Counted from the stretch's first letter, positions 7,773-16,276 are shown. The stretch: 64,000 bases of DNA from Alphaproteobacteria bacterium (GCA_016124635.1 WGNJ01000018.1:1-64000); one strand, 5' to 3'. Translations and numbers: made by a program. The notes: generated by a model from the letters alone, not told the origin.

Positions 7773-8966
7773 TCAGAGACCCAACACCTGCTTGGCGATG
7801 ACGTTCTTCTGGATCTCCTCGGTGCCGCCTTCGATGGTGTTGGCGCGCTGGCGCGCGTAGAGCGGCATCGCGTTCTTGGCGTAGCCGGGGCCGATCGGCT
7901 TTTCGTTCCAGCCGACTTCCAGGGCTTCCATCACCCACGGCGACGAGTAGTAGCCGACAGCTTCCAACATAAGCTCGCTCAGCGCCTGGCTGATGAAGGT
8001 GCCTTTCGACTTCAGAATCGCGCCGCCATTGCCGGCCGTGCCCGACTTGGCTTCGTAGAGCACACGTTGATTGGTGATGCGAAGCGCTTCGAGCTCGACC
8101 TCGATCGCAGCGAGCTTGGCGCGAAAGTCGTCCTCTTCGATCAAACCGCGGCCGTTCGAGAGTTCGTTCGCGCCGACTTGCTTCAGGCGTTTGACGAGCT
8201 TGGTCGACTGCGCGATTTGCGCGATCAGTGCGCGCTCGTTGCCGAGCAGATATTTGGCGTAGGTCCAGCCTTTGTTTTCCTCGCCGATGCGGTTGAAGAC
8301 CGGCACCTCGACGTTCTCAAAGCGTATCTCGTTCAAGATGTGCGAACCGTCGATGGTGATGATCGGCCGGTGGGAGATGCCTTTCGACTTCATGTCGATG
8401 AGAAGGACGGAGATGCCTTCCTGCGTCTTGCCTTCGGTCGAGGTGCGCACGAGCGCAAACATCCAATCGGCCTCGTGGCCGTAGGAGTTCCAGATCTTCA
8501 TGCCGTTGACGACGTATTTGTCGCCCTGGCGCACCGCCATCGTGCGCAGCGACGCGAGATCGGAGCCTGAGTTCGGCTCGGAATAGCCTTGGCACCAAAG
8601 GTGTTCGCCGCAGCGCGCGGGCGGCAGCCACTTGTCCTTCTGCTCTTTGGTGCCGAAATGCGCGATGACGGGGCCAACCATCTTCACCGCGAACGGCGAG
8701 AGCGGCGGGCAGTTCGCGGCCGACATCTCTTCTTCCCAGATGTAAAGGCGCGTCGGATCCCAATCGAGACCGCCGTTCTCCTTTTTCCAACCGGGTGCGC
8801 CCCAGCCATGCGCCGCGAGAATCTTATGCCAGCGCTGACCGTCGGCCATGTGCATACGATAGCCGGCCTCGGCCTTGTCCTTCAGGTCCTTCGGCAGGTT
8901 GGCGGCAATGAAGTCGCGGACTTCGGCGCGGAAGGCGCGCTCGGTCGAGCTTTCGTTGAGATCCAT
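7773..8966 (-). CDS. Acyl-CoA dehydrogenase
   Basis: This 397-residue FAD enzyme has the family order: a helical N-terminal domain, a beta domain with WCQGYSEPNSGSDLASL (about residues 122-138), and a C-terminal helical domain ending with QRANTIEGGTEEIQKNVIAK, the segment that contacts FAD in the dimer. It dehydrogenates an acyl-CoA at the alpha-beta bond; chain specificity is not visible. The ATG at 8966 follows a GGAGC-like ribosome site; a start five codons upstream is possible. It heads a three-gene minus-strand operon with the isomerase and rhomboid genes. Confidence 0.9.
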   Translation of the reverse strand: MDLNESSTERAFRAEVRDFIAANLPKDLKDKAEAGYRMHMADGQRWHKILAAHGWGAPGWKKENGGLDWDPTRLYIWEEEMSAANCPPLSPFAVKMVGPVIAHFGTKEQKDKWLPPARCGEHLWCQGYSEPNSGSDLASLRTMAVRQGDKYVVNGMKIWNSYGHEADWMFALVRTSTEGKTQEGISVLLIDMKSKGISHRPIITIDGSHILNEIRFENVEVPVFNRIGEENKGWTYAKYLLGNERALIAQIAQSTKLVKRLKQVGANELSNGRGLIEEDDFRAKLAAIEVELEALRITNQRVLYEAKSGTAGNGGAILKSKGTFISQALSELMLEAVGYYSSPWVMEALEVGWNEKPIGPGYAKNAMPLYARQRANTIEGGTEEIQKNVIAKQVLGL

Positions 8967-9035
8967 GAGGCCTGCTCCCAATAGCTGTTCAAGGGAGAGC
9001 CTAGAGCGAATTCGCTTCGGAGGAAAATCCCAGCG

Positions 9036-9596
9036 TCAGGCGGACTTGTCGCCGCCTTTTTGCCAGACCTTGCGGATGCGGGCGTCGACTTCGGGGCCGA
9101 GATTGAACCAGGCCATCTTGCCCCGCCCCGCGTCGGCGATGAACACGCTGTCCGTGTTGCCCAGATGCGTAACGAGTTCGTTGCGAATGGCGCCGGCCGA
9201 GTATTCGCTATGTAGCAACCAGACCAAAGAATTCAGTTGGAAATTGATGCCGAGCCGGTTGAGCGCCGCCTCGAATGGAGCGGACGCGCGCCCACGGATG
9301 TCGGCGATGATGATGAAGTTCGAGCTTGCGAGGTCGGGCGTTGCGTTCGAGGTCTGAGCGGAAGACTGTCGCGTCGGCTGCGCCGCCTTGGGTTCCGCGA
9401 TCGATTTGGCGGCAGGCGGCTGTTGCACAATGAAGAGCTGCGAGAGGATCGGATCGTCGATGGCCGTGATCCATGGGCCGGCTTCACCGGACTGAACGAT
9501 CGAATGCGCTGCAATCCGCCCTTCGGCGGCGAACGCTTTGATCTGGTGGCCGGTGTAAGGGCCGTACACTTGGCCGCTTACATTGATCCGCCACAT
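9036..9596 (-). CDS. GYF_2 (DUF4339) domain protein
   Basis: The N-terminus MWRINVSGQVYGPYTGHQIK matches the GYF_2 module, which normally sits at the protein start (WY..... GP.t..qi), with GPWITAIDDPIL closing the domain near residue 55. A Pro/Ala/Gln linker follows, then an unassigned alpha/beta C-terminal region of about 100 residues (ASSNFIIIADIRGRA). The ATG at 9596 is preferred because the domain begins there and a TATAAT-like box lies about 60 bases upstream. An in-frame ATG at 9638 would add 14 residues. GYF_2 domains are thought to mediate protein interactions; the role here is unknown. Confidence 0.7.
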   Translation of the reverse strand: MWRINVSGQVYGPYTGHQIKAFAAEGRIAAHSIVQSGEAGPWITAIDDPILSQLFIVQQPPAAKSIAEPKAAQPTRQSSAQTSNATPDLASSNFIIIADIRGRASAPFEAALNRLGINFQLNSLVWLLHSEYSAGAIRNELVTHLGNTDSVFIADAGRGKMAWFNLGPEVDARIRKVWQKGGDKSA

Positions 9597-9654
9597 GCTG
9601 TTCAGTGGATCACCCACGTAACCTACGAACCCAGACATGGTTTCCCAACCGTCT

Positions 9655-9660
9655 ATTATA
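9655..9660 (-). promoter_or_regulatory. Candidate -10 box for the GYF_2 gene
   Basis: The minus strand reads TATAAT exactly. At the expected distance upstream no convincing -35 hexamer is seen (GCGGGT-like at 17 bases). With a start site near 9648, the leader to the ATG at 9596 would be about 50 bases. Confidence 0.4.
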
Positions 9661-9761
9661 ACCGCCCAACTGCAACGACCCGCTTAAGGCCGCGACGCTC
9701 GGAGAGTTAAGAAACGGTTACGCAGAAACCGTGCCATCCCATTTCGAACCAGGAGGAAACG

Positions 9762-10547
9762 ATGTCGAGTCTGAAGTTTTGCAAGGTTGAGCGCGAAGGT
9801 CGCCTGACGCTGGTGACAATCAACCGTCCCGAAGTGATGAACGCGCTCCACCCGCCAGCCAACAAGGAGTTGGCAGAGGTGTTTGATCAGTTCGCGTCGG
9901 ATCCCGAGCAATGGGTGGCAATCATCACGGGTGCCGGTGACAAAGCGTTCTCGGCCGGCAACGATCTAAAGTATCAGGCGTCTGGTCAGCCGATGTCGAT
10001 CCCGACGTCTGGATTTGCCGGATTAACCTCTCGTTTTGATCTCAACAAACCGGTGATCGCGGCCGTCAACGGGCTGGCCATGGGCGGCGGCTTCGAGATC
10101 GCCCTCGCAGCCGACATCATTGTCGCCTCCGAAAACGCGATGTTCGCGTTGCCCGAGCCGCGAGTCGGGCTGGCGGCGCTCGCCGGCGGGCTGCATCGTC
10201 TGCCGCGTGAGATCGGATTGAAGAAGGCGTTGGGGATGATTTTGACGGGCCGGCGCGTCCAGGCGGCCGAAGGCTTGTCGCTCGGCTTCGTCAACGACGT
10301 CGTCAAACCGGGCGACGCGGTAAATGCCGCAAAGCGTTGGGCGGGCCAGATCCTCGAGTGCTCGCCGATGTCGATCCGCGCCTCGAAGGAAGCGGTGACG
10401 CGCGGGCTCATGGAGCCTTCAGTGCAAGCCGCACTCGAAAACCAGCGCAACTATGAATCCGTCCGCGCCATGTTCAAGAGCGAAGACTTCCGAGAGGGTC
10501 CCATGGCTTTCGCGCAAAAGCGCGAGCCGCAATGGAAAGGAAAATAG
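9762..10547 (+). CDS. Enoyl-CoA hydratase/isomerase (crotonase family)
   Basis: This 261-residue crotonase-fold protein has the oxyanion-hole segment GDKAFSAGNDLKYQ (about residues 66-79) and the second loop NGLAMGGGFEIALAADI (about 104-120). Both glutamates that act in hydration are retained, in GGGFE and in ALPEPRVG. It therefore probably hydrates 2-enoyl-CoA, although crotonases vary widely in reaction. A strong AGGAGG lies six bases before the ATG. It is divergent from the GYF_2 gene and close to an acyl-CoA dehydrogenase. Confidence 0.87.
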   Translation: MSSLKFCKVEREGRLTLVTINRPEVMNALHPPANKELAEVFDQFASDPEQWVAIITGAGDKAFSAGNDLKYQASGQPMSIPTSGFAGLTSRFDLNKPVIAAVNGLAMGGGFEIALAADIIVASENAMFALPEPRVGLAALAGGLHRLPREIGLKKALGMILTGRRVQAAEGLSLGFVNDVVKPGDAVNAAKRWAGQILECSPMSIRASKEAVTRGLMEPSVQAALENQRNYESVRAMFKSEDFREGPMAFAQKREPQWKGK

Positions 10548-10586
10548 CGTCAAGGGCCTGCGCGTCGGACGCACCGTCCGGAAGGG

Positions 10587-10853
10587 CTAGGCTGGCCGCT
10601 TCGCCCAAAAGTCGGCGGACGCTTCGACCGGGACGACTTCGAATTCCATCAGGTCGCGCCATTTCTCGATCCAGGGGTCGAGCGAGGCGCGCGTCGGCGC
10701 TTCCATCACTTGCCAGCAGCGCATCGTACGTGGGTCGAGCCAACTGGCGTGATAGACGACATCCGCCGGCATCATGCGGCCGTCCTTGCGGAAGCGCTCC
10801 CCTACCCGCTTCTCGTCGCCGTCCTTGAAGCGTTCGATCACCATGAAGAGCAT
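10587..10853 (-). CDS. DUF3303-like small protein
   Basis: This 88-residue soluble protein starts MLFMVIERFKDGDEKRVGER and contains the segment HASWLDPRTMRCWQVMEAPT, a pattern of DUF3303 proteins that resemble dimeric alpha-beta barrel (ABM-like) folds. A second ATG three codons downstream could be the true start. No catalytic residues are recognised. It converges on the enoyl-CoA hydratase gene with a 39-base gap. Confidence 0.65.
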   Translation of the reverse strand: MLFMVIERFKDGDEKRVGERFRKDGRMMPADVVYHASWLDPRTMRCWQVMEAPTRASLDPWIEKWRDLMEFEVVPVEASADFWAKRPA

Positions 10854-11041
10854 TGCCTGATCCTCGCCGTTTCCCGTTGCACTATACCCGCCCGCCGTAA
10901 GTCCCGTGTGGCGCTAGGTCTCTGTGAATTCCGCCATTTTTCGCTGGTACCTCACGTCCGTGTCATGTGACGCAACGGGCGTGAGCCACTAGGATCGCCG
11001 CCCAATGCGCCGTTCGGCGCCCAATACGCTCGGGGTACTTC

Positions 11042-13186
11042 ATGCACAGACGTTCGTTCCTTCAGTCAGCCGCCGCGATCGCGCTGGCACCAGCAGCAGG
11101 CACCGCCATGACCTCAACAGCCTTCGCCGCAACCAAACCGAAAGCCGATCCGATGCTCGACGAATGGAGCGGCAAGTACGGCGGCTATCCACCGTTCGAT
11201 CAGGTCAAAACGGATCATTTCAAACCCGCCGTGCTCAAGAGCATGGACGTGAACCGGGCGGAGATCGCCGCCATCGCCGGCAGCAAGGACGCTGCGAGCT
11301 TCGAAAATACGTTTGCCGCGATGGAAGATTCGGGCCGGCCGCTCAATCGCGTCGCCACCCTCTTCTTCATCTACGCCTCGACGATGGCCGACAAGAAGAT
11401 GCAGGCGCTCGAGGCCGAGCTGTCGCCTGTCTACGCCGCGTTTCAAGACGAGATCATACAAAACGAGCCGCTCTTCACCCGGATCAAGGCCGTCAACGAC
11501 GGGCTCGCGACTTCCAACCTGACGGCCGAGCAGAAGCGTCTGGTCGACACCTACTATAAGAACTTCGCGCGGCAAGGTGCCAATCTCGACGCCAAGGCGA
11601 AAGCGCGGCTCGGCGAGATCAACAAGCGACTGGCTTCTCTCTACACGACGTTCGGTCAGAACGAGCTCGCTGATGAAGAGAACTACATGCTGGTGGTCGA
11701 CAATGAAGCCGATCTCGCCGGCCTACCCGACAATCTCAAAGCCGCCGCGGCCGGCGCCGCCGAGCGCAAGGGCAAGAAGGGCAAATGGGTGTTCACGAAC
11801 ACGCGCTCGTCGATGGAGCCGTTCATCACCTATTCGTCGAAGCGCGATCTGCGCGAGAAGGGTTGGCGCATGTGGATCATGCGCGGCGACAATCCCGGCG
11901 AGCACAACAACATCGCGACGATCTCGGAGATCTTGCGCCTGCGCACCGAAAAGGCACGCTTGCTCGGCTTCCCGACGCACGCGCACTGGCAGCTCGACAA
12001 CAACATGGCCAAGACACCCGACGCGGCAATGGCGCTGATGATGAAGGTGTGGAAAGCGGCAGTCGCCCGCGTGCACGAAGAAGTCGCCGACATGCAGGCG
12101 ATCGCCGACAAAGAAGGCGCCGGCATCAAGATCGAGCCGTGGGACTATCGCTACTACGCCGAGAAGGTGCGCAAGGCGAAATACGATCTCGATCAGACAG
12201 AGATCAGCCAGTACCTGCAACTCGAGAAGATCCGCGAAGGCATGTTTTGGGCCGCCGGCCAGCTCTACAACATGGAGTTCGTCGAAGTGCACGGCGTGCC
12301 GACCTATCACCCCGATATGCGGGTGTTCGAGGTGCGGCGCGACGGCAAACACATGGGCATGTGGTACTTCGACCCCTATGCGCGCGACGGCAAACGCTCG
12401 GGCGCGTGGATGAACGAATACCGCACGCAGGAGCGTTTCAAGAAAGACGTCGCACCGATCGTCTCGAACAACTGCAACTACGTGAAGGGTAAGGCAGGCG
12501 AACCGATCCTGATCTCGTGGGACGATGCGACGACCATGTTCCACGAATTCGGGCACGCGCTGCACGGGCTCAATTCGAATGTGAACTACCCGTCGCTCGC
12601 CGGTACCAGCGTGAAGCGGGACTTCGTCGAATTCCCGAGCCAGCTCAACGAACACTGGTTCCCGACGCCGGAGGTGCTCAACAAGTTCGCGCTGCACTAC
12701 AAGACGGGCAAGCCGATCCCGGCCGAACTCGTCGCCAAGGCGCAGAAGGCGAAGAACTTCAATCAAGGCTTCATCACGGTCGAGTATTTGGCCGGTGCGA
12801 TCTACGACATGAAGATCCATCTCGCGGCGACGCCGGACGGCAATATCGACGCGGGCGCGTTCGAGAAGAAGACGATGGCCGAGATCGGCATGCCCAAGGA
12901 AATCGTCATGCGCCACCGCCCAACCCAGTTCGGGCACATCTTCTCAGGCGACGGCTATTCGGCCGGCTACTACGTCTATATCTGGGCCGACACGCTGACG
13001 GCCGATGTGTGGGAGGCGTTTACGGAAGCGGGCGGGCCTTACGACAAGGCCGTTGCCAAGCGTTATCACGACACGATCTTGAGCGTCGGCAATTCAGTGC
13101 CGCCGGAGGTCGCATTCCGCAACTTCCGCGGCCGCGACGTCGACACCAACGCGCTCATGCGCGATCGCGGGTTCCCGGTGACGTAG
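11042..13186 (+). CDS. M3-family zinc metallopeptidase (peptidyl-dipeptidase Dcp-like), Tat-exported
   Basis: The 714-residue protein begins with a twin-arginine type signal (HRRSFLQSAAAIALAPAAG) ending near residue 29. The thimet-oligopeptidase catalytic core has the zinc motif HEFGHALHG at residues 501-509, and a third ligand glutamate is expected about 25 residues later. The overall length fits Dcp/OpdA (about 680) plus the signal peptide. Dcp removes C-terminal dipeptides; export to the periplasm is inferred from the signal. It is monocistronic, with a terminator directly downstream. Confidence 0.88.
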   Translation: MHRRSFLQSAAAIALAPAAGTAMTSTAFAATKPKADPMLDEWSGKYGGYPPFDQVKTDHFKPAVLKSMDVNRAEIAAIAGSKDAASFENTFAAMEDSGRPLNRVATLFFIYASTMADKKMQALEAELSPVYAAFQDEIIQNEPLFTRIKAVNDGLATSNLTAEQKRLVDTYYKNFARQGANLDAKAKARLGEINKRLASLYTTFGQNELADEENYMLVVDNEADLAGLPDNLKAAAAGAAERKGKKGKWVFTNTRSSMEPFITYSSKRDLREKGWRMWIMRGDNPGEHNNIATISEILRLRTEKARLLGFPTHAHWQLDNNMAKTPDAAMALMMKVWKAAVARVHEEVADMQAIADKEGAGIKIEPWDYRYYAEKVRKAKYDLDQTEISQYLQLEKIREGMFWAAGQLYNMEFVEVHGVPTYHPDMRVFEVRRDGKHMGMWYFDPYARDGKRSGAWMNEYRTQERFKKDVAPIVSNNCNYVKGKAGEPILISWDDATTMFHEFGHALHGLNSNVNYPSLAGTSVKRDFVEFPSQLNEHWFPTPEVLNKFALHYKTGKPIPAELVAKAQKAKNFNQGFITVEYLAGAIYDMKIHLAATPDGNIDAGAFEKKTMAEIGMPKEIVMRHRPTQFGHIFSGDGYSAGYYVYIWADTLTADVWEAFTEAGGPYDKAVAKRYHDTILSVGNSVPPEVAFRNFRGRDVDTNALMRDRGFPVT
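11570..11576. other. No separate feature: internal to the M3 peptidase gene
   Basis: This marks that the long reading frames on both strands across 11.1-13.2 kb were examined and none is supported as a gene beside the peptidase. Confidence 0.3.
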
Positions 13187-13210
13187 CACCAAACGGTTGG
13201 TGCAATAGCG

Positions 13211-13241
13211 AAGGGGGTGCGAAAGCGCCCCCTTCTTGTTT
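13211..13241 (+). terminator. Intrinsic terminator of the M3 peptidase gene
   Basis: An 8-pair GC-rich stem (GGGGGTGC/GCGCCCCC with one G-T pair) closes a GAAA loop and is followed by TTCTTGTTT. It starts 25 bases after the stop codon. Confidence 0.8.
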
Positions 13242-13597
13242 GCGATCTAGGTCACGCGAAGCGTAGCCACGCACGGCGACATATGGATCGCTGAAAAAAC
13301 TCACAAGAAAAGAAACGAACGACGCTGGCCAATCTACAAATATTCGATCCAATACAGAGCGCGATCGGGAAAGTGTTAACACGCGCCTCGTCTACTCCTT
13401 GGTTGATTTTGATGGTTGATGCGTGTAGTTGCTCGATGGTGACGGCTGCACGCGACGAGACATGCGGGGCTTTGCGGTTTACGAGGGCGGAGAAACCTTC
13501 GTGCGCGAACGGTTCCCGCTCCTTCGGTATCTGGCTTCCTCACGACGACCGGGCAATGTCGCTCGGACGGAACCTCTCTTCCCAAGGGCGCATCTGA
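13242..13597 (+). other. Long intergenic region / possible cold-shock mRNA leader
   Basis: These 356 bases between the peptidase terminator and the cold-shock gene hold no supported gene. Reading frames here have poor codon bias. Cold-shock mRNAs often have long structured leaders, so part of this stretch may be transcribed, but no promoter could be fixed. Confidence 0.35.
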
Positions 13598-13807
13598 ATG
13601 TCTTCGACGACCGGAACGGTCAAATTCTTCAACTCCACCAAAGGTTTTGGCTTCATCATGCCCGAAGGCGGCGGAAAGGATGTGTTCGTGCACATCTCGG
13701 CCGTCGAACGCGCAGGCATGCGCACGCTCAACGAGGGTCAACGCGTCGCATTCGACACTGAGCAGGACGCACGCGGAGCGAAGGCCGTTAATCTGCAGGC
13801 CATGTAG
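13598..13807 (+). CDS. Cold-shock protein (CspA family)
   Basis: This 69-residue protein is a single cold-shock domain: [18 protein letters not shown] with RNP1 (KGFGFI) at about residues 15-20 and RNP2 as VFVHISA at about 30-36. It binds single-stranded RNA/DNA and acts as an RNA chaperone in the cytoplasm. Alphaproteobacteria carry several copies that are not all cold-induced. A terminator follows, so it is probably transcribed alone from the long upstream leader. Confidence 0.93.
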   Translation: MSSTTGTVKFFNSTKGFGFIMPEGGGKDVFVHISAVERAGMRTLNEGQRVAFDTEQDARGAKAVNLQAM

Positions 13808-13827
13808 CTGCGGCCGTGAGTTTTGGG

Positions 13828-13866
13828 GGCGGCCGGGCGACGGGCCTGAGCCGCCTCTTCTTTTTT
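13828..13866 (+). terminator. Intrinsic terminator after the cold-shock gene
   Basis: GGCGGC (13828-13833) pairs with GCCGCC (13850-13855). A T-rich run TCTTCTTTTTT follows, ending at 13866. Confidence 0.75.
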
Positions 13867-13877
13867 GACGTGGTGCA

Positions 13878-14180
13878 ATGAGCGAAAAGAGCGACAAGGC
13901 CGACAAGAAGTCGAAGTCCGGTGTTCCGCTGCCCTCCGGCGCCACGGACCTGCGTTCGCGCGTGCCGGAGATGGCCGACGGCGCGCTTGCGACGCTGCTG
14001 GCCAATGCGCAGCGAATGCTGACGAGCGGGAACGCCGTGCAGCAGGCCGCGGCCGGCGATCTCATACCGGTAATCGAGACTGAACTCGCCGAGCGCAAAG
14101 CGAAGAAGGCCGCTGCCAAGCCACGCAAGGGCCGCGCGCGCAAAGCGACATCCACGGATAATGGCGACGGTGCAGCTTAG
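13878..14180 (+). CDS. Small hypothetical protein with Lys/Ala-rich tail
   Basis: This 100-residue protein has a charged Lys/Ser-rich N-terminus, a central helical region (ALATLLANAQRMLTSGNAVQ, about residues 35-54) and a basic Ala/Lys-rich tail KKAAAKPRKGRARKAT. The tail resembles nucleic-acid-binding tails of alphaproteobacterial small proteins, but no domain is recognised. It lies directly after the cold-shock terminator and ends before a strong bidirectional terminator. Codon use matches the surrounding core genes, which supports it being real. Confidence 0.7.
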   Translation: MSEKSDKADKKSKSGVPLPSGATDLRSRVPEMADGALATLLANAQRMLTSGNAVQQAAAGDLIPVIETELAERKAKKAAAKPRKGRARKATSTDNGDGAA

Positions 14181-14207
14181 GACGGCGCTCGCCGGTCGGA
14201 GTTGAGC

Positions 14208-14242
14208 GCGAAAAGGCCCGAAGTTACTCCGGGCCTTTTCGC
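14208..14242. terminator. Bidirectional intrinsic terminator
   Basis: A perfect 13-base-pair stem (14208-14220 with 14230-14242, arms GCGAAAAGGCCCG/CGGGCCTTTTCGC) closes a 9-base loop. It lies between two convergent genes and carries a T-run in the arm on either strand, so it can serve both. Confidence 0.85.
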
Positions 14243-14253
14243 TTTCGGTTGCT

Positions 14254-14742
14254 TCAATAGAACACGTTGTAGACGACTTGGATAATCTCTCCGCTCTCCA
14301 AATCGACGAGCAACGCGTCGGGACCGAAGCGAATCCACACACAACCCGGAGGCGGTATCATCAATCCGAAGGTCAAGAAGTCCAACAGCCAATAGCTGCG
14401 GTCGTAGTAGACCCAGGGTAGATACTGACCATGGGTCCAACGCCTGTATTTGTAACCGCGAGGCGGATGGTACGGTCCAACGCGGAAATGGCGGTGCGCG
14501 CGAACATTGCGCTGCCATCGACTGTAATCCGCTCCCTGACGATGCCGGCGCACGTTGCGATTTGTGGTGCGGTGGTCACGCGTGTCGACGCGCCTTCTGT
14601 TTGTCGCCTTCGTATCGCTTTGGCGTTGCTGCTGCGTCGTACTCTCGTGGCGGTGCCGACTTTGATGGTCGGCCGCAGAAGCCGGCGTCCCCGCGACGGC
14701 AAGGCCGATCGCCAGCGCCGCAACGTATGGTGCAATCCTCAT
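14254..14742 (-). CDS. RcnB-like periplasmic protein
   Basis: The 162-residue protein has a Sec signal peptide (MRIAPYVAALAIGLAVAG..ASA, cleaved near residue 23), a His/Arg/Gln-rich linker and a C-terminal RcnB-type region HFRVGPYHPPRGYKYRRW followed by PPPGCVWIRFGPDALLVDL. RcnB in enterics is a periplasmic factor in nickel/cobalt homeostasis; most alphaproteobacterial homologues are unstudied. The histidine-rich linker would fit metal binding, but that is inference. Confidence 0.72.
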   Translation of the reverse strand: MRIAPYVAALAIGLAVAGTPASAADHQSRHRHESTTQQQRQSDTKATNRRRVDTRDHRTTNRNVRRHRQGADYSRWQRNVRAHRHFRVGPYHPPRGYKYRRWTHGQYLPWVYYDRSYWLLDFLTFGLMIPPPGCVWIRFGPDALLVDLESGEIIQVVYNVFY

Positions 14743-14833
14743 AGCAAAACCTCGTCCCTATTAAATATCTCGGGTCGTTTGCCAGGCTCAGAGATGCGTG
14801 TCCTTGATTCAGGTCAGACAGCTCCGGCAGCGC

Positions 14834-15190
14834 TCAGCGTGCTACCACCTCGTAGAGAGTCGGGCTGCTCGGGAACTCCTTCCACCGCTCTTGGCCGATC
14901 AGCCGTTTGAACTCCTCCGCCGCATGAGCGGTCGCAAAGTTGCCGCCAGAGGACCAATCCGCGACGTTGACGAAGCGATAGCGCGCGTCCGGCGAGAGCG
15001 ACCGATGCAACCGCAGGCTCTGGAAACCCGGCTGGGCGCGAAAAAACGTGCTTGTCGCCGTCCAAAGCGCGAGGAACGCATCCTCCCGCCCCGACCGCAC
15101 GACAAACGAATTGATCAGTGTCACCGGGCCATTGGGTAGCCCACGCGGCAGCGCGGCGGTCCGGCCGGCGGGGTCAGTCGTGTCCATCAT
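14834..15190 (-). CDS. Antibiotic biosynthesis monooxygenase (ABM) family protein
   Basis: This 118-residue protein has the dimeric alpha-beta barrel pattern: VTLINSFVVRSGREDAFLAL (about residues 22-41), then FFRAQPGFQSLRLHRSL and the closing segment FVNVADWSSGGNF. The family includes cofactor-free quinone-forming monooxygenases and haem-degrading enzymes; the substrate is not evident. It is divergent from a TetR regulator across an 86-base gap with repeated half-sites, suggesting that the regulator controls it. Confidence 0.78.
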   Translation of the reverse strand: MMDTTDPAGRTAALPRGLPNGPVTLINSFVVRSGREDAFLALWTATSTFFRAQPGFQSLRLHRSLSPDARYRFVNVADWSSGGNFATAHAAEEFKRLIGQERWKEFPSSPTLYEVVAR

Positions 15191-15202
15191 GGTTTTACCT
15201 TA

Positions 15203-15238
15203 TTGCATTGTTGTGCCTTTATTGCACTCTGGTATACT
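15203..15238. promoter_or_regulatory. Candidate operator and promoter between the monooxygenase and TetR genes
   Basis: TTATTGCA occurs twice (near 15200-15207 and 15218-15226). GTGC (15213-15216) and GCAC (15224-15227) form an inverted repeat. A possible sigma-70 promoter for the TetR gene uses TTGTGC (15211-15216) and TATACT (15233-15238) with a 16-base spacer, so the repeats would overlap it. This is the expected layout for an autoregulated TetR operator. Confidence 0.45.
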
Positions 15239-15276
15239 TAGCCAACGCGTCACTTTTCGTCAATCGTGAGATTCGA

Positions 15277-15966
15277 ATGAAATCGAGATCGAGAGCCAAG
15301 GACCGGCCAAGAGCAAAAGACGGCGCCGAAGACGAACGCGGTCGCTTCCGGCAGCGGCGCCGGACGCGCGCGCAAATCGTTCAAGCAACGATGGACCTTC
15401 TCAAAACAAGTTCGGCGCCGACGATCAACGACATCGCCGAGGCCGCCGACGTTTCGCGACGCACGGTCTATATGCACTTCCCGACCCTCGAGCAGCTGCT
15501 GATCGATGCAAAGCTCGGGCTTCTGTCGCAGAGCGCAGTCGATGACGTCATCGCGGCTGCCGATCACGGCGGCAGCGCCGAAGCGCGGGTCACGGCCATG
15601 ATCGGTGCGATCAGCGCTATGTCGCGCGAGACCCTGCCGCTTGGACGGTCGCTCATTCGCCTTACAGCCGAGGAAACGCGCGACGTCGGCGTGCCGCGGC
15701 GCGGATTCCGCCGAATCGGGTGGATCGAAAAGGCGCTGGCGCCGCTGCGCGATCAGCTGCCTCGCGCGGCGTTCGAGCGGTTGGTCTCGGCGCTCGCAAT
15801 GGTCGTTGGATGGGAGGCGGTCATCGTGCTCGAAGACGTTCGCGGCCTCGCGGCGCGGGAGCAGCAGAAGACGTCGCTTTGGGCCGCCAACGCACTTATC
15901 CACGCTTCATTGGAGGAGAATGGAACCCGCAGGAACAACGGCCGGAAAGCGGCACTACGCCGCTGA
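15277..15966 (+). CDS. TetR/AcrR-family transcriptional regulator
   Basis: This 229-residue protein has a basic N-terminal extension and then a TetR helix-turn-helix: ARTRAQIV-type helix 1, and TINDIAEAADVSRRTVYMHF as the recognition unit (about residues 48-67). The C-terminal helical ligand domain is not assignable. The ATG at 15277 is chosen because the longer frame passes through the promoter region. It probably regulates the divergent ABM monooxygenase gene and itself. It converges on the NepR-like gene with one base between the stops. Confidence 0.88.
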   Translation: MKSRSRAKDRPRAKDGAEDERGRFRQRRRTRAQIVQATMDLLKTSSAPTINDIAEAADVSRRTVYMHFPTLEQLLIDAKLGLLSQSAVDDVIAAADHGGSAEARVTAMIGAISAMSRETLPLGRSLIRLTAEETRDVGVPRRGFRRIGWIEKALAPLRDQLPRAAFERLVSALAMVVGWEAVIVLEDVRGLAAREQQKTSLWAANALIHASLEENGTRRNNGRKAALRR

Positions 15967-15967
15967 A

Positions 15968-16207
15968 TCAGCGCGTAGCCGCGGCGCCATTCCTAGGGCG
16001 GTCGCGATCATCCAGCTCTTCAAGAAGCTCCAGGAACTCGGAGGGAACCGGCTCGCGTGCCACCTTGTCAAATGCCAGGTGCAGGAGCTTACCGATTTGG
16101 CGTGAGCGGGCTCGCGCATCAGCGACGTCTTGATGACTTAGCGGCAAGCGCTTGCGATCACGCTGGTTCATGCGCGAGGAAACGCCGATCAGGTCGACTG
16201 GTTTCAT
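15968..16207 (-). CDS. NepR-like anti-sigma factor
   Basis: The C-terminal part reads RQIGKLLHLAFDKVAREPVPSEFLELLEELD in two adjoining stretches. The REPVPxxFLELLxxLD pattern is the hallmark of NepR, the anti-sigma factor of the alphaproteobacterial general stress response, which sequesters EcfG until phosphorylated PhyR binds it. The ATG at 16207 gives 79 residues; an in-frame ATG at 16171 would give 67, near the usual 60-70, and a GTG at 16270 would give 100. No phyR or ecfG gene is adjacent, which is unusual. Confidence 0.65.
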   Translation of the reverse strand: MKPVDLIGVSSRMNQRDRKRLPLSHQDVADARARSRQIGKLLHLAFDKVAREPVPSEFLELLEELDDRDRPRNGAAATR

Positions 16208-16276
16208 GAGCGCGCGCGAGATAATGCGAGAGCGGCCGCCGTCAGACTCCGCGGGCCCCGGCGGCCGCACTTCGCG

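Noticed and set aside
6540..8570. Long plus-strand frame of 676 codons across the rhomboid, isomerase and dehydrogenase genes
   Set aside because: It runs antisense to three clearly identified genes and its product is a low-complexity Arg/Asp/His-rich sequence without domains. High GC makes such frames common.
11723..12937. 404-codon minus-strand frame inside the M3 peptidase gene
   Set aside because: It is antisense to the peptidase, including its zinc motif, and shows no domain pattern.
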